Assembly (NCBI GenBank): GCA_964620345.1 | Contig: CAZUHK010000027.1 | Span: forward strand, 1 to 21,737 | DNA length: 21,737 bases | Source of the DNA: CAZUHK01 sp964620345 | Lineage (GTDB): Bacteria > Planctomycetota > Phycisphaerae > Phycisphaerales > Zrk34 | Direction: 5' to 3' | In this document: piece by piece, positions 1-6,882 of the stretch | Layout of the letters: every line of letters starts with the position of its first letter | Position numbering within the stretch: position 1 is the stretch's first letter | The notes under the pieces: generated by a model | What the model saw: the letters and a program-made list of their open reading frames with translations, nothing else | What the model was told of the DNA's origin: nothing | Databases searched by the model: none | Program-made: the position numbers and the translations under genes

Positions 1-41
1 CATTAACGGCTTTCGATCAGTGGAACCCGAGGCCGATTAGG

Positions 42-1862
42 TTACTCGTTCTGGCAGTATTCTTCGATCGCGGCGCGGTGGCGGGGCAGGACGGTGTGGC
101 GTGCGGCCGAGCCGCCCTCGACCCCGGCGTCGCGCAGCGCGCCCGGCCGGGCCGCGGTGTCCCCATCGGCCAACTGCGGCGCGCCGACCGACACGCCCAC
201 GCGCCGCGCCTGCTTGAGCGCTTCGAGCCGGGCCGGCGGCAGCGTCTGATCGTCGAACGCGACGCCCTCGTCGGCGGTGGGGTCTTTCCAGGTCATCGGG
301 GCGTCGGCCCGGCCGCGCTGCACGCCGCCGGCGCCAGGCGGGCCGTGCTGCTTTGCCGCCTCGATCGCCTCGGCAAGCTGCTGCGGATCGGCCAGGCCCT
401 GTTGAACCATCCGCTGGACCCTCTGCTGAAGCCGCTGCTGCGCGGCCTGGGCGTTCTTGCTCATCGTGCGGAACACCTCGCCGCCGCCCTGGCACGCCGC
501 GCTCGCCTCGCTCTGCGCGGGGTGGTGCAGGTACCGCTTCACCGTGCCGTCGGGCGCGAGGGTGAACACGACCTCCTCGCCGCCGTGCTCGAGCGTGTCG
601 CGCGTCGGTCGGGCCGCGGCGTCCAGCTCGTACACCGCCAGGTCTTCGAGCTCGCCGTCGAGCGCGATGATGCGCTCGCCGCTGCCCATGGCGCTCAGGT
701 CCACGGTAAGCATCACCGCCGGCTCCAGGGTGAACACCGCCCGGCTGGTCATGCGCACCGCGTGGGTTTCGCTGAGCTTGCCCTTGCCGCGCAGGTCTTT
801 GAACGTGGTCTTGTCATCGGGATCGAACACGGTGACCTTGCCCGCCGCGTCGACGTGGGCCAGCGAGTCGGCGTCGATCTCCCTGAGTTTCTCGGCGACC
901 TGCTGCATCGCCTCAGCGGCCTGGGCGTCCATCTTCGCCAGCTCGGCCAGGGCTTCGTCGCTCAGCTCGCCCATCCGTCTGGCGGCCTCGGCGGCCTGCT
1001 CATCGGTCAGCTCTCGTAGCGTCTGCGACTCGCCCAGCGCCTGCTCGGCCAGCTTGCCGAAGTCCTTCATCTGCTGGGCCAGCTCCGCCGGGCTCGTCTG
1101 GGCATCGGGCGACTGGCGGGCTTGCTCGCTGGCCTGGGCCGCGGCGGCGAGCTCGGCCAGCTTCTGCGATTCGCGCAGCGCCTGCTCGGTCGCCTCGTCG
1201 GCGGCCTTGGTCAGTTGATCCTTGAGGTAGTCCAGCCGCTGCCACGTCGCGGCCGGGTCGTCGCCGGCGGCCTGGTCCGCGATCTGCTCCAGCCGCTGGG
1301 CCAGAGCGTCGGCGGCCTGATCGTCGAGCACCTTCTCCTGTTCGAGCACCTCGATCTGCTCGGCAAGCTGCTCGGCCTGCTCGCGCACGTCCAGCGGGGC
1401 GGCGGGGCGGACAACGGCGGTGAGCGAATCGGGCAGGGCGAACGCCCCGCCGACGAACGCCAGCGCGGCCAGCAGCATGACCATCGGCCGGCGCGCCGCG
1501 AAGCGCACGCGCGGGCTGTCGGCGGCGGGCAGGCGGGCACGCCAGTCGCCCAGGTCCGCCTGGTCGGCGGCCATGATCAGCCCGCCGGCCATCGCCTCGC
1601 GGTCGATCGCCGCGCGAAGCCGGCCCGGCGCCGGCGTGCGGTGCCGGGCGATCGCGTACGCCGCGATCAGCGCCACCGCCAGCCCCGCGCCGCCGTAGCT
1701 CAGTTCCAGCCGATCCATCGACAGCCACATCCGCAGCACCAGCACCGCCGTGCCCCACGCGAAGATGTACAGCGTGCCCAGCGCCAGGGCGTAGCGGGCG
1801 AACAGCGCGGCGGTGATGCGGTTGGCCAATGCACGCAGCGCGGCTTGATCGTTCTGATTCAC
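42..1862 (-). CDS. Membrane-anchored coiled-coil protein of unknown function (606 aa)
   Basis: The function is unknown. Three hydrophobic segments are visible near residues 24-46, 56-73 and 127-146. A long Gln/Glu/Ala-rich stretch from about 158 to 340 is very probably coiled coil and would extend from the membrane. The C-terminal third contains a Gly-rich linker (GPPGAGGVQRGR), a conserved-looking 'MTWKDP' and the ending LPRHRAAIEEY. That ending resembles C-termini of planctomycetal proteins found near MoxR/BatA genes; this is recognition by eye. The start is GTG at 1862, with AAAGG (1870-1874) seven bases upstream. A TATAAT lies about 50 bases upstream inside a palindrome. A CAT at 1-3 could be the ATG of another minus-strand gene leaving the window, which would make this gene part of a longer operon, but no convincing ribosome binding site supports that. 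The gene is sure; the role is not. Confidence 0.85.
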   Translation of the reverse strand: MNQNDQAALRALANRITAALFARYALALGTLYIFAWGTAVLVLRMWLSMDRLELSYGGAGLAVALIAAYAIARHRTPAPGRLRAAIDREAMAGGLIMAADQADLGDWRARLPAADSPRVRFAARRPMVMLLAALAFVGGAFALPDSLTAVVRPAAPLDVREQAEQLAEQIEVLEQEKVLDDQAADALAQRLEQIADQAAGDDPAATWQRLDYLKDQLTKAADEATEQALRESQKLAELAAAAQASEQARQSPDAQTSPAELAQQMKDFGKLAEQALGESQTLRELTDEQAAEAARRMGELSDEALAELAKMDAQAAEAMQQVAEKLREIDADSLAHVDAAGKVTVFDPDDKTTFKDLRGKGKLSETHAVRMTSRAVFTLEPAVMLTVDLSAMGSGERIIALDGELEDLAVYELDAAARPTRDTLEHGGEEVVFTLAPDGTVKRYLHHPAQSEASAACQGGGEVFRTMSKNAQAAQQRLQQRVQRMVQQGLADPQQLAEAIEAAKQHGPPGAGGVQRGRADAPMTWKDPTADEGVAFDDQTLPPARLEALKQARRVGVSVGAPQLADGDTAARPGALRDAGVEGGSAARHTVLPRHRAAIEEYCQNE

Positions 1863-2232
1863 GGCCTCACCTTTCGATGCGGCAAAAAAGTGTCGTGCCT
1901 CACGGCGTACTTATTATAAGTTCGCCGCGGCTGCGGTGCCGGTTCGTGGCAACTTTGCATCACGTGGCGCGGGCCGAGGCGAGAAGGTGAGCTTCCCCCG
2001 TCAGGGCGGGCGCGGGGTTTGGAGTGTTCAGGCGGCCGGGTGTTGTCATGGCGATTGTCCAACACGCTGGCCTGGATACCCAGCCCGTCCGGCCTGCGCC
2101 CGGCGTCACCATGAGCCACGCTACTCACCTTAATCAGGCCGACCGGCTGATCGAGATTTGGGGGCCGCTTCTTAGTGAATTCGGGACGGGTGTGTGCCGA
2201 TAGGAGTTTGGGGTGATGCGAAGGAGGCCGAG
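1863..2232. other. 370-bp divergent intergenic region
   Basis: This stretch separates the minus-strand coiled-coil gene from the plus-strand zinc-ribbon gene. Near its left end are the ribosome binding site of the minus gene and the palindrome at 1909-1921. The rest shows no ORF with a ribosome binding site, no tRNA-like fold and no obvious terminator. A plus-strand promoter for the zinc-ribbon/dapA pair is expected here, but no good -35/-10 pair was found. Confidence 0.6.
1909..1921 (-). promoter_or_regulatory. Palindrome ACTTATTATAAGT containing a consensus -10 (TATAAT)
   Basis: ACTTAT and ATAAGT form a perfect inverted repeat around a single T. On the minus strand it contains TATAAT (1913-1918), about 50 bases before the GTG of the coiled-coil gene, a normal distance for a promoter. 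It stands out as AT-only sequence in a very GC-rich spacer. No recognisable -35 lies 16-18 bases upstream, so either the promoter relies on an activator or extended contacts, or the palindrome is an operator covering the -10. Confidence 0.4.
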
Positions 2233-2412
2233 GTGTCTGCCAGTGCGATGCGTTTGATCTGCCCGAACCTTCAGTGCCGCAAGATTCTCGCGGTGCCTCA
2301 GTCGCTGCGGGGGCGAACCATTCGCTGCAGCGCCTGCGGGACGACGATCAAGGTGCCCGATGGCCGGGCGGCGTCACCCGATGGGGCGTCGAGCACGTCG
2401 CCTGGCAAGTAG
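2233..2412 (+). CDS. Small zinc-ribbon protein (59 aa)
   Basis: A short protein with two Cys pairs, CPNLQC and CSAC, 21 residues apart, joined by the sequence KILAVPQSLRGRTIR and followed by GTTIKVP. This is the pattern of small zinc ribbons common at the N-termini of planctomycetal proteins (CPxxxC..L.VP..L.G..VRC..C). The fold should bind one zinc ion. Here the ribbon stands alone, with a short Ser/Pro-rich tail. The start is taken as GTG 2233 because GAAGGAGG (2220-2227) sits five bases upstream; an in-frame GTG at 2194 lacks such a site. It lies 90 bases upstream of dapA on the same strand and may be co-transcribed with it. The partner, nucleic acid or protein, cannot be told from sequence. 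Confidence 0.72.
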   Translation: MSASAMRLICPNLQCRKILAVPQSLRGRTIRCSACGTTIKVPDGRAASPDGASSTSPGK

Positions 2413-2502
2413 GGCGATCGGCCGCGGCGACGCCGATTGCCTATCGGCCATCGCGTTCGTACCGTATGGGCTTTGACCTGACCGTCCGAGAGGCCAAGGC
2501 CC

Positions 2503-3381
2503 ATGTTCTACGGCGCCATCACCGCGATCGTCACGCCATTCCGCAACGGCAAGGTGGATGAGCAGCGGCTCAGAGACAACGTTGAATTTCAGATCAACGC
2601 CGGCATCCAGGGGCTGGTGCCCTGCGGCACGACCGGGGAGAGCCCGACGCTCAGCCACGAAGAGCACGACAGGGTGATCGAGGTGGTGGTCGAGGCCGCG
2701 GCCGGGCGGGTGCCGGTGATCGCGGGGGCCGGGTCGAACTCGACCGAAGAAGCCCTGCGCCTCAGCCGTCACGCGAAAGCGGTCGGCGCGGCGGCCACGT
2801 TGCAGGTCAATCCCTACTACAACAAGCCGACGCAGGAGGGGCTGTACCGCCACTTCATGACGATTGCCGATCAGGTCGATCTGCCGGTGGTGCTGTACAA
2901 CATCCCCGGCCGCTCGGCTGTGGCGACCACGCCCGTGACCATCGCGCGGCTGGCGGCGCATCCGAACATCGTCGCGGTCAAGGAAGCGACCGGCTCGATG
3001 GACTCGGCCAGCGAGATCGCCACGCTGACCGATCCCCAGGCGTTTACGATTCTGTCGGGCGACGATTCGATGACGCTGCCGCTGATCGCCATCGGCGGGC
3101 GCGGCGTGATCAGCGTCGTCGGCAACATCCTGCCCACCCACATCCGCCGCCTCACCGACGCGGCCAACGCCGGCAAGCTCGACCAGGCCCGCAAGCTCCA
3201 CCGCGAGCTGTTCGGCCTGTGCAAGGGCATGCTCTCGCTTTCGACCAACCCCATCCCCGTCAAGGCCGCGATGAAGCTGATGGGCATGGACACCGGCGAG
3301 CTGCGCCTGCCGATGTGCGAGATGGACGCGGAACTGATGAGCAAGCTCGAAGCCATGCTCAAACAAGCGGGCGTGCTCTGA
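2503..3381 (+). CDS. dapA: 4-hydroxy-tetrahydrodipicolinate synthase DapA
   Basis: Condenses pyruvate with L-aspartate semialdehyde, the first committed step to diaminopimelate and lysine, in the cytoplasm. The 292-residue length is normal for this class I aldolase. Visible motifs are CGTTGES (residues 41-47, with pyruvate-binding Thr43/Thr44), NPYYNKP (103-109), Tyr132 in LYNIPGR, Arg137, and the Schiff-base Lys160 in VAVKEATG. All catalytic residues are present. ATG 2503 is preceded by GAGAGG (2488-2493) at nine bases, and the MFYGAITAIVTPF opening matches family starts. Related pyruvate lyases (N-acetylneuraminate lyase, KDG aldolase) share the fold, but GTTGES followed by NPYYNKP favours DapA. 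The gene ends in a double-hairpin region with a clear terminator. Confidence 0.96.
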   Translation: MFYGAITAIVTPFRNGKVDEQRLRDNVEFQINAGIQGLVPCGTTGESPTLSHEEHDRVIEVVVEAAAGRVPVIAGAGSNSTEEALRLSRHAKAVGAAATLQVNPYYNKPTQEGLYRHFMTIADQVDLPVVLYNIPGRSAVATTPVTIARLAAHPNIVAVKEATGSMDSASEIATLTDPQAFTILSGDDSMTLPLIAIGGRGVISVVGNILPTHIRRLTDAANAGKLDQARKLHRELFGLCKGMLSLSTNPIPVKAAMKLMGMDTGELRLPMCEMDAELMSKLEAMLKQAGVL

Positions 3382-3391
3382 CGCACGCCCG
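3368..3391 (+). repeat. Perfect inverted repeat spanning the dapA stop codon
   Basis: CGGGCGTGC (3368-3376) and GCACGCCCG (3383-3391) form a nine-base-pair GC-rich stem. Its six-base loop contains the TGA of dapA (3379-3381). It sits five bases before the terminator hairpin and lacks a T-tract, so by itself it is not a typical intrinsic terminator. It may protect the 3' end or assist termination. Confidence 0.6.
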
Positions 3392-3396
3392 TTCAG

Positions 3397-3426
3397 CCCA
3401 GAGCGGAAGCTCTGGGTTTCTCTGTT
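3397..3426 (+). terminator. Rho-independent terminator after dapA
   Basis: CCCAGAGC (3397-3404), loop GGAA, GCTCTGGG (3409-3416), then TTTCTCTGTT. This gives a perfect eight-base-pair GC-rich stem closed by a GNRA-type loop and followed by a T-rich tract. It begins 15 bases after the dapA stop and before the convergent PQQ gene end at 3448. The opposite strand has no T-tract, so it mainly serves dapA. Confidence 0.85.
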
Positions 3427-3447
3427 GACAAGCGCGATCCGATCACG

Positions 3448-4656
3448 TCACCGCAGCTTGTACGCCGCGAGCTCGGCTTTGTTGTTCCGCAGGTAGACGT
3501 ATCCATCGCTGACGACCGGTTCGATCCAAGCGCGGCCCGCGATCACGTTGAGGTCAACGGTGGTCTTGAAGCCCGCCGGGTCGGCCTTGCCGATCACCAG
3601 GTTGCCGTTTTCGGACAGCGCGACAATCGTGCCGTCGACGATGGTGAGCGTGCCGTTGCCGTAGCGGCCTTCGGTCCAGATCGTCTTGCCGTCCGAAGCA
3701 CGGATGCACACCATCGCGCCGCGGCGTTCGCCGGCGATGCCGTAGAGGTGGCCGTCGTAGAGCACCGGCGAGCAGTACTTCGCGGCGAAGTCGGGGTTTG
3801 ACCAGACCTGTTGGCCGCCTTTTTCCAGGTCGAACATCGCGACCTTCCCGCCGCCGTACCCGTTGGAGAGGATCAGCTTGCCATCGGTGAACGTCGGCGT
3901 GCCGGAGTTCACATCGTACGATGTGGTCCAGGGGATTGCCGCGATCTGCTTGCCCGAGTCGGTTTCGAGGACGACGTAGCGCTTGGCCTTGGCCACGGCG
4001 AGGAAGGTCTTGCCATCGTGCTCGAACGGCAGGGGTGTGCCGTAGCTGGCGCCGTCCGAGCCGCTGCCCCAGACCTTCTCGCCGGTCTTCTTGTTCAGGG
4101 CGAGGGTGGAGTTGTCGTCGCCGCCGATGTTGAAGACCACCAGATCGCCCACGACGACCGGTGAGGCGGCGTAGTGCCAGCGGGGCAGCTTGCCGCCGAA
4201 CTTGCCCGCGTGGGTCTTCCACAAGACCGAGCCGTCGTCGAGTTGGAGGCAGTGGATGTGGCCGCGGTCGCTGAGGGTGTAGACCAGGCCGTCGTCGATC
4301 GCGGGCGTGGTGGCGGTGCCGCCGTCGAATTGCCTGCGTGAAAAGTCGTTGGCGTAGTCGAACGCCCAGAGCACCTTGCCGGATTTCGCGTCGTAGCAGG
4401 TGACGTGGTCGCGGTCGTCCTTGTTGCCCAGCGTGACCAGCCGATCACCGACGACGGCGACGGACGAAGCGCCGCGGCCGGGGTCGGCGGCCCACGCCTT
4501 GGTGGGCGTGCCGTCGTAGCCGGCGAGGTCTTCGCCGGTGGCCGCCCCGTCGTGATGGGGTCCGCGGTAGTTGGGCCAGTCCCCGGCGGTCGCCGCCGTC
4601 GACAGCGCTGCGCCCAGCACGCCCGCACTCAGCATAGTCCACATCTGCTTGCCCAT
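3448..4656 (-). CDS. Secreted PQQ-like beta-propeller repeat protein (402 aa)
   Basis: Residues 1-24 form a Sec signal peptide (MGKQMWTMLSAGVLGAAL..., likely cleaved after ATA), so the mature protein is periplasmic. Next comes DWPNYRGPHHDG (26-37), the opening typical of planctomycetal PQQ-like propellers. The body is a series of blades with repeated 'D..SGK.LW', 'SPVVVGD', 'D.KTGEKVWG' and 'D.SDGKTIW' signatures, as in BamB and quinoprotein dehydrogenases. No dehydrogenase catalytic module or extra domain is attached, so a scaffolding or binding role is as likely as an enzymatic one. The start is ATG 4656: AAGGAG lies about six bases upstream and the signal peptide begins there. Upstream on the same strand are the collapsed alcohol dehydrogenase and the cupin gene. 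Confidence 0.88.
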   Translation of the reverse strand: MGKQMWTMLSAGVLGAALSTAATAGDWPNYRGPHHDGAATGEDLAGYDGTPTKAWAADPGRGASSVAVVGDRLVTLGNKDDRDHVTCYDAKSGKVLWAFDYANDFSRRQFDGGTATTPAIDDGLVYTLSDRGHIHCLQLDDGSVLWKTHAGKFGGKLPRWHYAASPVVVGDLVVFNIGGDDNSTLALNKKTGEKVWGSGSDGASYGTPLPFEHDGKTFLAVAKAKRYVVLETDSGKQIAAIPWTTSYDVNSGTPTFTDGKLILSNGYGGGKVAMFDLEKGGQQVWSNPDFAAKYCSPVLYDGHLYGIAGERRGAMVCIRASDGKTIWTEGRYGNGTLTIVDGTIVALSENGNLVIGKADPAGFKTTVDLNVIAGRAWIEPVVSDGYVYLRNNKAELAAYKLR

Positions 4657-4753
4657 CGGCCGCTCCTTGAATCGTGTTTCGTGGTGTACCCTGACCTTGA
4701 TCGAACACCCATGGTATGAGGTCAGACGTCGTTCGGGCCAGTGATGAGTCACA

Positions 4754-4941
4754 TTCGAGCATCAGCACCGCCGTGCCGTCGATGTTGCTCGGCTTCATGT
4801 CTTCGAGGGCGAGGTTCGCGTCGAAAAGGGCGTAGGCGTGCGCCGTCGCTTCGACGCGGGCGCCGGCGGCCTCGGCCAGCAGGTTGCGGGCGTTGGCGCC
4901 TGTGATACGTCGGCCGGACCGTCGAGCACCATCGCCTTCAT
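4754..4941 (-). pseudogene. Remnant of a zinc-dependent alcohol dehydrogenase with its centre deleted
   Basis: ATG 4941 opens MKAMVLDGPADVSQAP, matching the N-terminus of GroES-type zinc alcohol dehydrogenases. Almost at once a different frame reads ITGANARNLLAEAAGARV, continuing through HAYALFDANLALEDMK to TAVLMLE. That matches the last 50 or so residues of the same family (…A..FL..A….V..Y.L.EAN.AL.D.K…G.AVL). All zinc and NAD-binding parts between, roughly 270 codons, are absent, and the two ends are in different frames. The original stop is also missing, because the C-terminal frame stays open into the PQQ gene. The start codon overlaps the cupin stop as ATGA, so the intact gene was translationally coupled to it. 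An assembly error near the 5171 gap is the alternative. Confidence 0.7.
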
Positions 4942-5347
4942 GCGTGATGGCTGCCGGGGCCTTCGAGGCAGATGGTGACCAGCAGGCGCGTCGGTTCCTT
5001 CGCGGTCACATCGTGCTTGACGCCCGGCGCCAGGCGCAACAGCTTGCCGGCCGACAGGTCATGTTCGCCATCGTCGGTCTTGATGATCGCCCGGCCGCTG
5101 AGCGCGTGGATCATCACCGGCCCGTCCACCACGTGGTCGACCATGTGGTCGTCGGCGTCGAAGCTGAACANNNNNNNNNNGTCGCCGGGCCGTGCTTGAA
5201 CAGCGCGATCTGCCGGTGACCGTTGGGCATGGTCGGCTCTTCGCGCTCAAGCTTGTCGGCCGCGGCGGTCAGGTCGAACACCTCCTGCGGCGGGGCGAAA
5301 CGCTGCTCGGGGTGCGTGCGCTTGCGATCGGTTGGTGCGCTGCTCAT
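4938..5347 (-). CDS. Cupin-domain protein, interrupted by an assembly gap
   Basis: The N-terminal part (MSSAPTDRKRTHPEQRF…FDLTAAADKLERE…) runs from ATG 5347, with GGAGG (5355-5359) seven bases upstream. After the N block another frame continues FSFDADDHMVDHVVDGPV, IHALSGRAIIKTDDGEHD, LSAGKLLRLAPGVKHDV. That is a single cupin barrel with candidate metal ligands His in DHMVDH and in GVKHDV. Small cupins of this sort are often metal-binding and act in redox or sugar chemistry, or as sensors; the substrate here is unknown. For one uninterrupted protein the gap length must leave remainder 2 on division by 3, so ten Ns is a placeholder. The stop overlaps the start of the alcohol dehydrogenase remnant by ATGA, which fits an oxidoreductase operon. 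Confidence 0.75.
5171..5180. other. Assembly gap (10 N) inside the cupin gene
   Basis: Ten Ns lie between the codons for HGPAT and those for FSFDAD on the minus strand. Joining the two reading frames needs a gap whose length is 2 modulo 3. Confidence 0.95.
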
Positions 5348-5483
5348 GGCTGGGCCTCCGATGGGAAATGTGGACTGACCGTTTCGACAGTTCATCCTTG
5401 AGCCCCAGCCCGCGCCGATCCACCTGAAGCGGTCCGATCGCTCGTCTAGCATGCATTGGGCCGGCAACGGTGCAAGAGCCGAC

Positions 5484-6416
5484 ATGAGCTACCGCATCAA
5501 ACGCAAGGAATCCGTGCAGGACGCCCTGCGGCGCATCGCGCACGAGCAGATCGATAAAGCCAGGGTCGAACTGACCGACGAAGGGATCGACCGGCACGAG
5601 GGCGTCCATTCAGCCCGCAAGCGCTTCAAGAAAGTTCGGGGCCTGTTGCGCCTGGTACGCCCCCAACTCCAGGCGTACCCGCAGGAGAACCGCTGGTTTC
5701 GCGACGTCGGCCGGCAACTCTCGCACGTGCGCGACGCCCAGGCCATGGTCGAATGCTTCGACGCCCTGATCGAACACAACGCCGATGCGATCGACCCCCG
5801 GAAGCTGGCCGATGCGCGGCGGTGGCTGGTGGATCGGCGGCAGCGCGTGGCACATCAGCAGGCCGATCTACAGCAGCGGGCGGCTGATGTTGTCGCGGGC
5901 TTGCGCGAGGCCAGGCACCGCGTGGAGCGTTGGGAGTTAGGCGATACCGGATTCGACGCGGTGCGCGGCGGGGTGAAAAAGGTGTACAAGCGCGGCCGCA
6001 AGGCGCTGGCCCATGCGTGCGACCAACCGAACGACGAGGCGTTCCACGACTGGCGCAAGCGGGTGAAGTACCACTGGTGCCACACGCGATTGCTGCGCAA
6101 CGTCTGGAAGGAACCGATGAACGCCCGCCGGCGCGAAATCAAGGCGCTCAGCGATCAGCTCGGCGACGATCACGACCTGGCGCTGTTCATCGCGCTGCTG
6201 CGGGATGCGGGCACTTCGTTCAGCGACGGTGCGATGCGCCGGGCGCTGCTCGCGCTGGCCGATCGTCGCCGCGGCGAGCTGCTGGGCGCGGCGATCAAGC
6301 TCGGCCGGCGGGTTTATGCCGAGAGAGGGTCGGCCCATGCGCGTCGCATCGAAGCGTACTGGGATGCGTGGCGGCGCCGGTCGCAGCCGGTTCAGCCCGC
6401 CTCGCCGGGGGCCTAG
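5484..6416 (+). CDS. CHAD-domain protein (310 aa)
   Basis: CHAD (conserved histidine alpha-helical domain) proteins are all-helical, basic and bind inorganic polyphosphate; they often accompany or are fused to CYTH triphosphatases. Two homologous helical halves are visible. The first contains HEGVHSARKRFKKVRGLLRL (38-57) and LSHVRDAQ (79-86). The second contains FHDWRKRVKYHW (187-198) and SDQLGDDHDLALF (223-235). The regularly spaced His, Arg and Lys residues are the ligand-binding ones in this family. No CYTH domain is fused and no polyphosphate kinase gene is in the window. ATG 5484 is preferred because MSYRIKRKESVQDALRRI matches family N-termini; the ribosome binding site is weak (CAAGAG). 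It is divergent from the cupin gene and convergent with the next gene, so probably single. Confidence 0.9.
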   Translation: MSYRIKRKESVQDALRRIAHEQIDKARVELTDEGIDRHEGVHSARKRFKKVRGLLRLVRPQLQAYPQENRWFRDVGRQLSHVRDAQAMVECFDALIEHNADAIDPRKLADARRWLVDRRQRVAHQQADLQQRAADVVAGLREARHRVERWELGDTGFDAVRGGVKKVYKRGRKALAHACDQPNDEAFHDWRKRVKYHWCHTRLLRNVWKEPMNARRREIKALSDQLGDDHDLALFIALLRDAGTSFSDGAMRRALLALADRRRGELLGAAIKLGRRVYAERGSAHARRIEAYWDAWRRRSQPVQPASPGA

Positions 6417-6838
6417 CCGTCGCCGGCCGCGGCCTGACATGGCCTGGGCCGCCGGCCGTACGACGCCAGCGCCATCACGCCGAACATCAGCGGCCACAGC
6501 AGCCAGGGGAACTCGAAACCGCGATAGCCCGGATCCTCGAACGTGCCCAGAGCCAGGCCGTGCGGCACCCCAACGATCGGTTCGGCGAACAGGTGGAACG
6601 GGCCGGTGTGCAGAATCGTGTGACTGCGGAAATCGCCCGGGGCGTACCGAAGCCAATCGGCATCCAGTTCGAAGTGCTCGGCGATCGCCTGATGGCTCTT
6701 GCCCTGCGCCGCGGCGAAGATCAGGTCGTCGTCCCCGACGTTTGTGTACAGGTAGACGTTCCACCCCAGCCAGTTCACGGTGTAGGGCGCCATCGCCAGC
6801 ACCGCGAGCGCGACGAAGAGGATGAAGCGGATGCGCAT
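6413..6838 (-). CDS. Small membrane protein of unknown function (141 aa)
   Basis: Not recognised. A hydrophobic segment at residues 5-22 could be a signal anchor, and another at 110-127 (FPWLLWPLMFGVMALASYG) precedes a short basic tail. The roughly 85 residues between are polar to amphipathic, with several His and aromatic residues (HFELDADWLRY, HTILHTGPFHLF). Two membrane passes would leave that loop outside the cytoplasm. ATG 6838 is chosen because the hydrophobic segment follows directly; an earlier in-frame start at 6859 lacks a ribosome binding site too. Its stop and that of the CHAD gene share the palindrome CTAG (6413-6416), a four-base tail-to-tail overlap. It lies just downstream of the aldo/keto reductase on the same strand, 44 bases away, so co-transcription is possible. 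Confidence 0.65.
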   Translation of the reverse strand: MRIRFILFVALAVLAMAPYTVNWLGWNVYLYTNVGDDDLIFAAAQGKSHQAIAEHFELDADWLRYAPGDFRSHTILHTGPFHLFAEPIVGVPHGLALGTFEDPGYRGFEFPWLLWPLMFGVMALASYGRRPRPCQAAAGDG

Positions 6839-6882
6839 GGCTGGTTCGGCGCGGGGCAAGCCCCGCGGCTAAATGGTCGCAA

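Noticed and set aside
1..3. Start codon of another minus-strand gene running off the left edge
   Set aside because: An ATG is present on the minus strand, but only three bases are visible and the ribosome binding site is weak (GAAAG), so it is not listed as a gene.
1936..2133. Open frames in the 1863-2232 spacer on both strands
   Set aside because: No ribosome binding sites, unlikely composition and no recognisable motif.
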